Assembly: GCF_018873765.1 (NCBI RefSeq)
Contig: NC_057921.1
Coordinates: 68,003,557 to 68,067,556, forward strand
Source: Telopea speciosissima
Lineage: Eukaryota; Streptophyta; Magnoliopsida; Proteales; Proteaceae
Length of the DNA: 64,000 bases
Reading direction: 5' to 3'
The notes below the pieces were generated by a model. It searched no databases. It was not told the DNA's origin and worked only from the letters and a program-made list of their open reading frames with translations. The first letter of the stretch is position 1, and every line of letters begins with the position of its first letter. The position numbers and the translations under genes are program-made. Shown here piece after piece: positions 33,241 to 45,249 of this stretch.

Positions 33241-33892
33241 TTCCTAATTATGATCCTCCCCAGACTTTGCAGTGCTTCGAGCCTCATTCATTGGGCACGT
33301 CCTTTTTAATCCTCCGTCAAGGTGATTAATAGAGGAAATGTCCTCAATATGATCGAGAACACCTTTGTTGGCTTAAAAAATTAAATATTAGATCCTAATA
33401 AAGTATTTTAGAATTTACTTGTCATATTGATTTCAAACACTGGATTGTTCCTCTCCATCCAAAAAAAGCACTAAGATTGTTCCTCTCCAGTCTCCATCCA
33501 AAAGGCACAAGTAGCAGTAGAGTTTATTCCCGCAATCACTCGCCCTTTTTTTTTTATTATTTATTTAATCTTGTTTAATTATGATCACTAGCTATGCTGA
33601 GATAGGGACCTGGGAACATAAAGATACTCATCCGGGCCTAAATGATAATCATATATATATATATTTATTTATTTATTTCGTATTTGCATATTTATGTAGG
33701 CATATTTTTATGCATGTATGTACATTAATATTGTACGCTGGTGGCCGGGAAATTGACCAGAGATGATTTCCTCACCATATCATCTCCTTGGGTTTGGTGG
33801 GGTTCTTCGCTTTCTTCTTTCACTAGATTAAGTCTCTTTGTTTATCAAAGAAAATATTGAAGCATGGCTTACAAGTCTACGCAAACACACCA
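33241..33892. other. intergenic, nothing recognised
   Basis: Short AT and ATTT repeats near 33650-33676. No gene. Confidence 0.5.
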
Positions 33893-34234
33893 CATTTTTA
33901 TAGGGTTTTTTACAATTATCACCCCCAAATCTTTCATATCTACTATTATCCTCCCAAAAACTTTCAAATAACTGTTACCTTCCCCTGTTGAATATTAATA
34001 ACAAAATGACCCCCACCGTTACAAACCTGTAACGGAGGGGGTTAGTAGTGATATTATGCTATTGTCACGAATTATATATGACCAAAATACCCTTCGTCCA
34101 AATCCTTCCTCGTCACTTCCTCTCTTCACTTCATCACTTGCAGCAAACCAGAGGAACAAGAGCATCGCTTCCTTTTCCGACGAACACCTCCTTGTTCCTT
34201 GACGACTTCTTTTTCCGGCGAACACCTCTTGCTC

Positions 34235-34440
34235 CGGCAGCGACCATCTGTGCATATAACTTCTTCTCTGCTCCTCATAAAGACGACGAGGATGTGGCCC
34301 TGATATCCTTCCAGAACTTGTCTGTTCACACTGATCCCATTGGCTTCTTGACCGATTGGATTCCTAATTCTCACAATCCTTGCACCTGGAACGGTGTCAA
34401 CTGCTCTCCCGACGGACGCGTTTCTTCACTCGATCTCACC
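34235..34440 (+). pseudogene. captured LRR receptor kinase N-cap (BRI1-like)
   Basis: Within an open frame that begins in the MULE terminal repeat (34048-34593), the part DVALISFQNLSVHTDPIGFL, followed by TDWIPNSHNPCTWNGVNCS and DGRVSSLDLT, matches the LRRNT_2 cap of LRR receptor kinases, closest in style to BRI1/BRL proteins (DPCTWRGVSC-type). Homology stops at about 34440; no LRRs, membrane segment or kinase follow. The frame is open across the terminal repeat and capture, so a chimeric 181-residue protein could be made if transcribed, but function is doubtful. Confidence 0.75.
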
Positions 34441-34750
34441 ATACTCACAATTCATCGACGAAACCCAAAACGTGAGGTTCTTGTTGAAGGAAATCAAAAG
34501 AGAAGAGAAGAGAGAAACCCATCTCCTTATCTTATCCCAAATCCTTTACAACTTGTTTTGTTTGTTTGTTTTCTGATTATCAATTATATTTAGTTAGAAT
34601 CTTTTCTCATCTGTTTAGTTAAACAAATTTGTTGGGTTTCACGTACGCTCTGCGAGTCTCTGGTTCTCTACCATTTATTTTGTGGACTTCTCACAAACAA
34701 GTAGTAGGCACTGAATTAAATATCTTTGTTTTTCTTCATCTGGGTCGGTA

Positions 34751-35557
34751 ATGGCGAGCTGGGTCTTGTCAGAATGTGGTGTCAGACCCCTCCCCCGTCT
34801 CTGGTGGTGGTTCCAGAGGTAGAGAGTGGAGGTTGAAGGTGAGCGCTCCCTTGAAGGTTCCAGCCATTGATGGAGAGGACAAAGAAGAAGAGAAGATGGG
34901 CTTGAATGGGTTTAATGGGATCGGCGAAGAAGACGATTTCGATCCAAGTAATCCCCCTCCGTTCCTTTTGGCTGACATTCGAACAGCCATGCCTAAACAT
35001 TGTTGGGTTAAGGATCCATGGCGCTCAATGAGCTATGTTGTTAGAGATGTGGTTGTGGTTCTTGGGTTAGCTGCTGCTGCCGCTTATCTCAACAATTGGC
35101 TTGTTTGGCCTCTCTATTGGGTTGCGCAGGGAACCATGTTCTGGGCTCTCTTTGTTCTTGGCCATGATTGGTAAATTAAACCCCATTTCTTCTCAGTTTT
35201 TTGTGTAGTGGGTTTTTTATCCATCCCCTGCTTTTAATTTTCACGCTCTTGATGCAATTTGTGTTTGGAATGTTGATGGTACACTGGCCATGGAAGCTTT
35301 TCCAACAACCCTCGGTTAAATAGTGTATCCTACCATGGATGGTATGTTCTGTTTAAGATTCTCTTTTTTCCCCCACTATCTTCTTTTGATATGTAAGAAT
35401 ATAGATTTGTGTATTTGACGTAGTAGCAGAGACTTAATGGCTTCATGAGGTCTGACATTTGATGGTATTACATTTTGATGAATGCTGCAGGAGAATTAGC
35501 CACAGAACAGATCACCAGAACCATGGGCATGTCGAGAACGATGAATCCTGGCACCCG
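34751..35557 (+). pseudogene. FAD7: captured 5' part of plastid omega-3 fatty acid desaturase (FAD7/FAD8)
   Basis: Starts [17 protein letters not shown], the conserved FAD7/8 start, then shifts frame within the transit peptide. Exon 1 continues (to 35170) with [20 protein letters not shown] and [16 protein letters not shown] sequence up to FVLGHD. Exon 2 (35285-35341) has GHGSFSN but lacks about 10 codons before YHGW and has lost its AG acceptor. Exon 3 (35491-35557) has [20 protein letters not shown]: the second histidine box HXXHH reads HRTDH, an active-site His changed to Asp. The rest of the gene, with the third histidine box, is absent. Normal enzyme length is about 440-450 residues. Clearly a non-functional captured fragment; symbol denotes the source family (FAD7 or FAD8). 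Confidence 0.9.
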
Positions 35558-35975
35558 GTTGGTAACTTTCATTGGTTTTTTTTCGGTTTATTTCTCTTTA
35601 GTACTCAATCATCTTTAATTCTGAATCCAAATCTGCTTGAAGGAAGACGATGTTCTTGTTCGCCGGAGAAAGAAGTCGTCACAGAACAAGGAGGTGTTCG
35701 CTGGAGAAGGAAGCGATGTTCTTGTTCCTCCCATTTCCTGCAAGTGATGAAGTGAAGAGGAAGGATTTGGAAGAAGGGTATTTTGGTCATATAAAATTCG
35801 TGACAACAGCACAATATCACTACTAACCCCTTCCGTTACGAGTCTGTAACGGTGGGGGTCATTTTGTTATTAGTATATAATAGGGGAGGATAACAGTTAT
35901 TTAAAAGTTTTTGGGGGGGGTAATAGTAGATATAAAAGATTTGGGGGTGGTAATTGTAAAAAACCCCATTTTTAT

Positions 35976-36899
35976 GCCATAACTTATAGCACTACATTGA
36001 GTATGTTAGAAGACAGGTGTCATAATTAAAGGACCAACGGGGCTGGGTTGGATTAACCCTAGCTAGGTACCCTATGCTCAATCTAGGCCCACAGGTCCGG
36101 CTTCGACATCTCATCTCAGGCCCAGCTCTACCGTACTTGCTTAACCTAACCCAATTCCGACTTGAATAACCCTGATTGACTTTGGCCTATTTTTGTCATT
36201 TCAGGGTGTCATGGTTTTTGAGCGGTTATATCTTTTTCGTACAGAGAGAGTAATCGGGTACCAGACTGGTTAGTTAACTTAGCCTGTGCAGAGACTAATA
36301 ATAAAATTTATTTTTCTGAGCAGAATTTATCGGCGGACCTTCGACGCATTATTCGTGAGGATAAAGCTGGCTTGCTAGTGTATAGAAAATAATTCTTGGT
36401 TTTTGGTTTTGTGTATGGGTTTTTCAGGGTGCCTTATGTGAGAGAATTATATTGTTCTTCTTGTAGGTTTGGGTTCAAGTGGGTTATGTCCCCCCCCCCC
36501 CCCCGGTGTAATCAATTTTTGCATTATTTTCTAATAAAATTTCTAGGGGATGGCCCAGGTCCCAGTGAATATTCGGGTTTAAAAAAAAAAATCATGGTTT
36601 TTCTTTTTTTTTTTACCATATATATAGGGAGATTGTGTGCTACACAGGCAGTTTCATGCCTTGGAGAAAGGGTATTATGGAAAAACATTAAAAATAGAGA
36701 TGCATATTAGACATTTTATAGGGGGTGCTACATCAATCTAATTCTTATGAGGAGGTGTCAGCATGTAATTTTGAAATTAGGTTTACATTGTACAGATCTT
36801 TTACCTATATATATTAGACAAATACAATGGATTACTTTACAACCACACCTTTTTTCTTTTTCTTTCGACTGATTTCTATCAATTCCTTATATTTGCCCT
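35976..36899. other. intergenic, nothing recognised
   Basis: A gcccag/ggtcc-rich repeat-like stretch near 36030-36180, a C-run at 36490-36505. No gene. Confidence 0.45.
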
Positions 36900-39771
36900 A
36901 TAATTACATGGTGGACCAATCAAATAGCATTGGCAAACATGATTGTGTTATAGAAAAGTAAAGATTGATTTGCAAAATAATTATTAAAAAAATGAAGATC
37001 AGATTCTTTTCATCCTTGATGAAGTCATCAATCACATTTGACGCCCTATTTGGCTTGGAGAAGAATATTTTGGACCATGAACAATAGAAGGAAAACTTAA
37101 TCTAAAAAATTAGACACGATAAGAAATGAAAATAGGAATGGTGCCTGGTAAAATAGGACCACGATTAGATCAACCTTTCATCCACTAAGAATCCTAAGCA
37201 TCTAATGGGTCGTGTTCTCTTTTGAATTGCTTTCCTTAAAGGATAATGAATGCACATGATGTAAAACCAATCATACAATCAATAGACCAAACAAAATGCA
37301 CACAAAGTTAGTAAGTGTAGACACGAGGTTGACCAAATTCTAGTCTAACTCATCGTTTTGAACAACACCAGAGCAGGGTCGATAGTGTGGTACACAACAT
37401 CAATTCTAAGAGAACCAGGCCAACAAAGTGTGTGATCGGTTATCATACACATTATTGTCAGTGTAGCGTTCCTATAATGTCGAGGCTCTATATCCATATA
37501 TGATGCATGCTAGTTAGGTTAATTGGATATAAAAGGTTCTCCTTAGCACGGTGAACCTATATACTTCTCATCACATCCTTGTGTAAGATGATCAAACGGT
37601 ACAATGACACAATCTTTTTGATATACCCAAAGGTACAAGGCTAAGGGACTATGGTTTCATCAAGGGTCAGTTGTGTGCCTTCGCACTAGGCCCAGGGCTA
37701 TGCCATGGGGTTATTTTTGGGGTTAAACTTTACAGTAATTGGCGTACCAACAGTATGTGATAGTGTATACAAAATATGTGATGCCATGTTAACCAAAGTT
37801 AGCATACAAAATTATACAATAAAAATCATGTGTTATACAATACAACATATATGTCAAGCACATCAAGAGTCTAACCTAAAACTATCCCCAACGGAGTTAC
37901 CATTGTGAATACCATAGGCGAATCGCAGGATCACCACGTCATCCTCCACCTCATCAAAGCAGGATGAGATGAATCGAAACATAGAGAGAGTCCTCATCTA
38001 GATTAAGTTTTAGGATCCATACAAACAAAAAGTTGACTTCATAACCTATCCGATGGGGAATTGGTCGAACCATCGGTTTGAGAACGGGTTTAAGTAACAA
38101 TCTGGGGAAGGTGTTGGGCACCTCAGTCTGGCCGGTGAAAACTGATCTCCATAATACTTGGCTAAATTGTATAATTTGTACAAACTACTATACAATGGAA
38201 AAAAAGTGCATGTCAAGTAAAGACCTAGGGTTTGGAAACCACATACCCAAAGATTCGGTTACAAAACAAATGTTAATATACTAAATTTAAACAAAGCAAA
38301 CACAAGGTACATACCATGAAGAAAACAACATGAAAACCAATGATGATGTATGAGATATTCCTAAACACATGTGACTTAAAGAGAATGAAATCCTAGGTCT
38401 ATCTTGTAACATGTCAAAATATAAACAAGAGAACAATCATGAATCAGATGGAACACAAGGAGAATAATAAACAATCTCTACCATATGAAAGCACAAAAAA
38501 ATATGCAAGAATCTATATTTAAACAAGAAAATTATTCATGGAAAGATTATTGCTAACCAACATGTTATCGTAAAACACATAGTCAAATATCTACCATAAA
38601 AATCATCATGAAATAAGGGAAAAAACGCGATAAAGCCTAAAGTGCACAAGAACATAAGAAACAAATGTAAAAATCTTTACTAAACTATACAAAAGTAAGA
38701 TAGAGCATGATTAAGGAATCACTAAAACCTAAACTACATGCTAAAAATCAATAAAATATGGATGTATGACCACTACCTAGAAAGATAGGATCACACAACC
38801 CTTGGACATACAAAACAAGCAAAGAAGAGGGAGAAAATGATGTAAATAATCAAAAGAAGAAACTTGGATCTTATCTTATTAAAGAACCACGAAAAGACAA
38901 GGTTGGAGGCTACTCTTGACTCAGTAGAGAAACTTCAACCCAGTTTCCAACTTGCCTACACATCTAGGATTTCAAAACTCTCAACTCATTAAAGGATGTT
39001 AAAAAATCAACCAAAAATCCCTCTCAACGTGAGAGGACTTGTATTTGTAGACTTTAGGAGGTCTTCCACTCCTTTAACACGTTGTAGGATTCCACAACCC
39101 ATCCCAACCATCCATGTGGGTTGGTTGCTCATCTATTTTGTCAATGAGTGCCAACATTCACAACCAATAGGATTTGAGCAAGTAACCATGTATATCACGT
39201 ATTAGAGTCACCTTGGGGGTCAAGGAATGAACCTAGAAGGGTTTATGGCCTCTAAGAACGGATTAGGATGCGTCAAAGTGATCAATCCCGAAGAAAACAA
39301 GAGTTCATATTTATTTGGGAAAATCTAAAAAATCGACATTGAGAAGGCTCGTGTCGACATCGAGCATTACAAGCATCGATGTTGATTACATCCTTGTATC
39401 TGTTGAACAAAATCTGCATTCTGTCGATGGAATGCCCTGACAAATTGACATATTAAAAGCACTATTTGACACTTTCCCTGAAGCTAGTTGACAAATCAAT
39501 CTGTTGACCAACATAAGATAGATGTCGACTCGAGGCCTTTTTGTAGATTCTCCTCTGTATGCTATTAGTGCCGCTTTGGCTGGTTAATCTTTGAACCGGA
39601 CCGATTCCGAGTGTGACTGGGCATGTCCAGTATATGTCTAAGACCTTGGAGTGTCTATAATTTATGCTACACATGTCTGAATCAGACGATGCAAAAGACA
39701 TTTTTCACATATTTTACATACTTTCCTTTGGTATGAGAATCGAGAGTTGTATTGGCTAACAAAGACTGCTT
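36900..39771. other. intergenic, probably decayed LTR-retrotransposon sequence
   Basis: About 2.9 kb of A-rich sequence with no open frame above 80 codons and no domain. The segment near 38000-38150 (gaaggtgttgggcacctcag) resembles text common in LTR or leader regions of large plant retrotransposons, but no TG...CA pair or primer site could be fixed. Confidence 0.35.
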
Positions 39772-39780
39772 CCAATGCAC

Positions 39781-39951
39781 CAATTTGGATCCTCTACTAC
39801 CGAGCTGCCCAGCAGGACCGTGCTGCCCAGACACGGTGTTGCGCGCAATGTCCGCCTTACCCCTGCCCAAACGCCTTGCCCGAGTGGGGGTAAGGCGGTC
39901 ATTGCGTGCAACACCGTGTCTGAGCAGCTCGGCAGTAGAGGATCTGGATCC
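39781..39951. mobile_element. GC-rich foldback MITE, family C copy 1, 9-bp target duplication
   Basis: A 171-bp near-palindrome flanked by perfect direct repeats ccaatgcac (39772-39780, 39952-39960). Arms include ggatcctctactaccgagct and agctcggcagtagaggatct; the centre pairs ccgccttacccctg with gggggtaaggcgg. The 9-bp duplication suggests a Mutator-like origin. Confidence 0.85.
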
Positions 39952-39960
39952 CCAATGCAC

Positions 39961-41461
39961 ACCCTAGTCATTGAAGTGAAAGCTTTTACCTAGTAAGGGG
40001 GAAATGGACATAATTCCATACCAAACTTGGATATGACGAAATAATTTGTCAATTAGACATGTCGACAACTCATTGAGTTGAGCCAAAAAAAAATTTATTA
40101 TCAAATTTCCCCCTTAGGGGCATTTCAGTCATTTTTATAGGTTGTTTACGAACGTTTTAGGGACTGTGGGAAAATTGCCAAATCTACAAATACAAGACCA
40201 CCACACCACAAGAGATACTCATCATCGTTAGAGCAGCCTTTGGGATGACAAGATGAGGTGTTTACACACCTTTGATCGAAAGATGTAGAAAGAGGGAGAG
40301 CTGGGGATGTAGAGAGACGAAGTAGATCAAAAGTAGAATCAAGAGGCTATAAGGAGGGGAAGAGTCTTTATCACACATTGACTGAGTAATTAATCATAAG
40401 ACATGAAGGAATTGTTGCAGATTCTATGGATCTCCTCATGCTGAACACCCAATCATCATAACTTCGTATCCCACCAGTAATGATCTCCTTGTTGTTGACC
40501 GGTTTTATGGCTCTTTGAGTTGTGGAAACAACAAACTTGTTTTTAAGGAACTCGATCGAAAGTTTGTCATTGAGGATTTGTAGGTCGGGTGGAGGTGACC
40601 TTACTCCTAGTGGGTTGACCACTGCAAGCAATAGTTCTAGCCCTTCTGCTTCAATTTTAGGGAAAACTGGGAACAACGCAATTACCAGAAGATCTGGTGG
40701 TGGTGAAAACGACCCCTTAGGTCAGAAGGAATTTGAGCAGACGTCTTCAGCAAAGTTTCTAGGCTTCTTGAATGGTGGTCAATGCACACCGGTTGGGCTT
40801 GCTCGTTGTTAAATAGGGCTTGCATGAGGCTATAATTCAACAGATTCACCGCTTCCAGGGAATGACGGTGTACAAAATGGACGAGGAACAGGAATACTTG
40901 TACTTGTAGATGTTCTTTATGCTAGGGAAGATAGAGTGGGGAGATGCAAGGGTGCGTGAGGGGTAGAGGGATTACAAGGTCAACCAACCAGGGGGCAACA
41001 CGTGATATAGGCTGGGATGTGGATGGTGGTGAGGTGGTGCGGGAATGCATGTGGAGCTCATGACATGGGTTGGTTGTGGAGGGGTGCAACGCAATGATGA
41101 TGGATCATGGGTGATGCAACGATGGTGGACCAAACAATTGAAATCCTTTCCTCCCCATCTGATGGGCAACAATGTACTTGCATGAAGATTCAATTCTTTG
41201 ACACCCATCCATCTCCGGTTCTCCCTCTTCCTTCCCATACATCGCCAGGTTTGGTCATGCCTCCTCTTCAGTATTTCCCTAAACCCATCTCGTCCAAATA
41301 GTTGATGATGGTGGGCCTTCTGAAGCAAAGCTGCCAATTTGTTAACGAGAGGGCAGGACATGGAGATGATGTGCGTCTAGGGTCAATGTCCAAATTGGTT
41401 ACGCTGATCGTTCTGGGTCGTCTTTGCAGTTTTCAAAAAGCCATATGGAATGGTCGGAGAG

Positions 41462-41505
<44 letters not shown>

Positions 41506-42051
41506 CCATTGCTCCTACTTGGTTGATAATCTTCAGGCAATTACTGGAACTAATTGAAATGCTCTACAATAACAAAACTTGGTCCAAGTTCCTTCTCTTG
41601 AATGGATTATTTCCTATATCTCTCGTTGGACTCGAATCCAGAAGTTCACCAAATACGCGACTGGTAATTCGGTTTTCTCCAAAACAGAGATGACGGAAAT
41701 TATTAATGTCGTTGCTTGGAGAAGGGAAGCTAGAGGGGATGAAGCGGCACAATCAGTTGGTCAAATCCCTATTCACAATTCTTCTTCGTTCTCCTACCAA
41801 AGAGCTTCATCTTCGTTGGGTGCCTCTTGAAGATGATCGCTACAACGATTCCAATCGACTATTTGATCGTACTCCACGGTGAGCAAGCTAGTAAGCTAAA
41901 AGGCTATTTTATTTTTGTCTTCATTGCAAAAACAACCAGAGGGGGCTTAATGAGTGAGTTAGATGGAATCAGCAAGAGAGAGGTGGCTCAGGTTTGGTGG
42001 TGTAGATAACCACCGGAGTAGAGCGTCGGCGACCAAAAACCCTCCCCTACA
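39961..42051. other. intergenic, no recognisable gene
   Basis: Several open frames of 60-130 codons on both strands (for example 40371-40676 and 40972-41361 minus, 40522-40812 plus) without recognisable domains or supporting splice structure. Could be old LINE or gene-fragment sequence. Includes a (GA)n run at 41464-41502. Confidence 0.4.
41464..41502. repeat. (GA)n microsatellite
   Basis: Uninterrupted GA dinucleotide run of about 39 bp. Confidence 0.95.
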
Positions 42052-42229
42052 CATTGGATTCTGCCCGGCAGGACCGTGCTGCCTAGACACGGTGTCGCGC
42101 ATAATGTCTGCCTTACCCCTGCCCAAATGCCTTGCCCAAGTGGGGGTAAGGCAATCATTGCACGTAGCACCGCCGTGTCTGGGCAGCACGGTCCAGCCGG
42201 ACAGCTCGGCAGTAGAGGATCTAGATCCC
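42052..42229. mobile_element. GC-rich foldback MITE, family C copy 2
   Basis: Same arms and centre as 39781-39951 (cggcaggaccgtgctgcc, ccttacccctgcccaaatgc, agctcggcagtagaggatct). The right arm carries an extra cagcacggtccagccggac segment, and the flanks give no clean target duplication. Confidence 0.8.
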
Positions 42230-42826
42230 ACACTATCCTTCTCTCTTTGGTGAAATCACATTTTTAGTCTTTCTATTAAAGTGTCATGTTAATTGTTCGG
42301 CGGGGAAAAGAACGCTCCTTGGTCCCTTGGCTCCTATGCCTAGACATAGAAATGCATGAAAGTACTACTTTGCCCCTATGAAAAAGTGGAAATCTCACCT
42401 AGGGCAATGCTTGCACATGCTGCCATTGATGATTGATCAATGCACGTTCAGACTCTAGAGGCTGAGGCAACAATCTCTTTAATGGGAGATCATAATGTCC
42501 GATTACAAGTTATTTTTGTAAGACTCAACCCCTCCAAATGGTTTGAGGTATTGGTATCGGTATATGGGTGATACATACCGATATTGCTAGTCTTCGATAC
42601 TGATATCGTGTCGATATCATATCGATAGCACAGTACGAACAAGAGGTAAAAGTATTAAAAAAAAAAATTCATTTTTAAAACAGAATCAGGGGTAAAATTG
42701 TTCGATACAGCCAATCCAGGCTGATATCGTATAGATATCGTTTCGATTTTACAAGTTATCGATACCCGTTCTGATACTGTGCACTAAAAGTCTAAAACCA
42801 TGCCCTCCCTCCCCCCCCCCCAAAAA
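42230..42826. other. intergenic with gatatcg-rich repeat
   Basis: 42546-42780 is rich in cgatatcg-like words in both orientations (ggtatcggtat at the left, gatacccgttctgatac at the right), like 56290-56490; a non-autonomous hAT-like repeat is possible. No gene. Confidence 0.45.
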
Positions 42827-44346
42827 GGGTTATTTCCAAATGCCCCCTTGAAAATGATCAAACTTATAGTTGGCCCCTTGAACTTTCACTAATTCCATGT
42901 GCACCCCTGCTTTCCAAACTAAATACCACTATAGTCCCTGCCGTTAGACAGAGACGTTATAACATAACAGATCCAAGTTTTTGAACTTCGATGGACCATT
43001 CTGCCCTTGAATAGGGTAAAATGACCAAAATGACCTTACCTGGAAAAAAAAAAAAAAAAAAAAAAACCTACAACTCATCTTCCCAATTCGTTTAGGGTTT
43101 GGGGAAGATGAGTTCTTGAATCAGAAATCAAGAATGGAAGTCCCTTCCCGATATAAATTCAATCTAAAGTGCGCATGAACGAGTAGAGCTGTTTTCGCCA
43201 AATCAACCCTTCTATTGATGCAAATGCTCGCCTCCCTCTCCACATTCGATAACCTCTGAATTTGAGAGCAGAAGCCCTCTCGCCTTCTGCTAATCAAACC
43301 CACCAAATCATCAATCAAACAATTCTCACACAGAGAAAGAGAGAGTGAGAGAATAGGACAAAAAAAAAAAGAAGCTCACCCTGGTATGTTTGGTATCGAT
43401 TCCGGAATCGTCGAGGGCATCATGGAGGAAAATTTTGAAGTCATTGTTGAGGTTTTCTCATCGACAGATGAGACGAGTGGGAGAAGATGATGAAGGATTC
43501 GAATGGAAGGTACAGAACCTTCTTCGATTTTCCTTTATTGTCTTTATTTTTCTGTTGTTAGAAATGTTTGAAGAATTTTGTAATTGGGCGCTTTTGGTAT
43601 TTTCTATGCATGGATTGCTGGAACTGGGTGTTCAACTTTAACTCGTATTGTCTTCTGATTGTTGTTGGAGTCGTTTAACTGATTTCGTGTCCAGAGATGG
43701 GAGTAAAAGCGAATAGCTTCAACTACTGTTAGGCTAATATCGATTTCTTTCTTGGACTTTTGTTTCATAATTTCATCTATGTTGGTATATTCCCTTAAGA
43801 AATTATAATTTCCCATAGTGGTGTCATTTTAGTCTCTGTGATCAATCCATGTTTAGAATCTGTGGATTTTTTTGCCCCCTGAAACACTGAATACTGAATT
43901 GCACTGAGTGCTCAACCCAAAGATGGGTTTTATTCATAATTGCTTCAGTTCCGATCGAGATAAATTGGACATGGCCAAGAACTTGGTCACATCATTCCCC
44001 GTGATTTCGTTACCCTACTGCAACATCTTGAGGAGACCAAGTACCACCACTCTCCTGCCGCTTCCATGATTTCTAATTCAAGAACTCATCTTCCCCAAAT
44101 GATTTGGGGAAGATGAGTTGCAGGTTTTTTTTTTTTTCTTCAGGTAAGGTCATTTTACCCTATCTAGGGCAGAATGGTCCATCAAAGTTCAAAAATTGGG
44201 ATCCGTTATGTTATAACGTCTCTGTCTAATGGCAGGGACTACAGTGGTACTTAGCTTGGAAAATAGGGGTGCACATGAAATTAGTGAAAGTTTAGGGGGG
44301 TAACTATAAGTTTGACCATATTCAGGAGGGCATTTGGAAATAACCC
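42827..44346. mobile_element. long-TIR MULE-like element, 1.52 kb
   Basis: Left end gggttatttccaaatgcccc and right end gggcatttggaaataaccc are inverted complements, and the inverted homology continues for about 260-280 bp (to about 43105 and from about 44090), including the cctacaactcatcttccc segment. No transposase. The flanks are C/A homopolymer, so the target duplication cannot be read. Interior sequence at about 43120-43510 on the minus strand reads as exon-like protein (see the next entry). Confidence 0.8.
43121..43520 (-). pseudogene. possible captured host exons inside MULE, unrecognised
   Basis: Minus strand gives NDFKIFLHDALDDSGIDTKH near 43440-43385 and, after an interval, LIDDLVGLISRRREGFCSQI then QRLSNVEREASICINRRVDL (43318-43150). 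The amino acid composition looks like real protein and the two parts could be joined by a short intron. I cannot name the family. Confidence 0.35.
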
Positions 44347-45249
44347 AAAAAAAAAAAAGTGAGCAATCTTCTGCTCCAGTCTTCTGAGTTTTGACTCGTC
44401 TCTACACTTCTACATTACACATTGACTCGTTATTTTCGTTAGTCATTGGCTGTTGGATCAGAACAGAAGAATTTTACCTTTTGTTTTGGTTCTTCGTGAA
44501 AAATGTAAATTTTTCGTTTCTTCGACGATAAGGCACGGATTTAAATTTTCTTTTGTGAAATACTGAAATCATCCAAACCATCCATTGAAATTCGGACCTT
44601 GATCAATGGTTCGTATGTGTTTTCAATTTATTTTATTGGATTGGGCCAAATGCCAAAGACCTTTCTAATTCTATTTGGGTCGACGCCTCGCAGTCCGAAG
44701 CACATTTTACCCGAAAAATCAAAAAGGCCAGGCTGAGATAATCTATGAAATTCGTCTACTCGTCTGGTGTTGGTGCTGATTCCCTTGTTGCCCTCGTAGC
44801 CGAATCCTGCGGAAACGGAACTCTGAACTGTAGAGACCGAGCGACTCCCAACTCCGGACTCCCTCTTCTCTTGTTCAATTCCCAGTTTTCCCGGTGGGGA
44901 GAGAGAGAGAAGCAGACACACGAACGATCGGTCTCTCCTCGTCTCCCTCACTTTTACTGGTATGTTTTGATTTCATGCTTAAATCATTTCAATCCGTAAG
45001 CGTCGTGCCTTTTCTTCCCCCCCCCCCCCCCCTCAAAATATTTGTTCTGACTGCTGTCCGGCCGTTTTATTGCAACAGTACATTTCAGGTTATTTTCTTT
45101 CCTAATATATTCATGCTGTTTGATCTTTGTTTTTTTGGTGGGGGGGGGGGGGGGAGAGGAGAGACTATTCATGCTGTTGTTTGATTGTTTTGTGTTTTTG
45201 ATCAGTTGGCTCTTTTTGACCTGCATTTTGTGGAACAGGCAAAAGAAGA
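44347..45249 (+). promoter_or_regulatory. promoter, 5' UTR and UTR intron of the large gene
   Basis: No other gene. A probable 5' UTR exon ends at 44959 (tttactg then gtatgt) and a UTR intron runs 44960-45238, ending ggaacag, 11 nt before the start codon. C-run and G-run near 45019-45032 and 45139-45153 lie in that intron. Confidence 0.5.

Larger units (their letters stand above)
33902..35966. mobile_element. Pack-MULE with two captured host gene fragments
   Basis: Perfect 9-bp direct repeats cattttat-type (CATTTTTAT at 33893-33901 and 35967-35975) flank a 2.07-kb unit. The terminal inverted repeats are about 310 bp (33902-34223 and 35658-35966), beginning ggttttttacaattatcacc and ending ggtggtaattgtaaaaaacc. 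No transposase. Inside are an LRR receptor kinase N-terminal fragment (34235-34440) and the 5' end of a plastid omega-3 desaturase gene (34751-35557), both on the plus strand. Long TIRs, 9-bp duplication and host exons with introns together define a Pack-MULE. Confidence 0.9.

Noticed and set aside
40371..40812. Overlapping frames of about 100 codons on opposite strands
   Set aside because: Neither shows a known domain or start support; may be fossil repeat.
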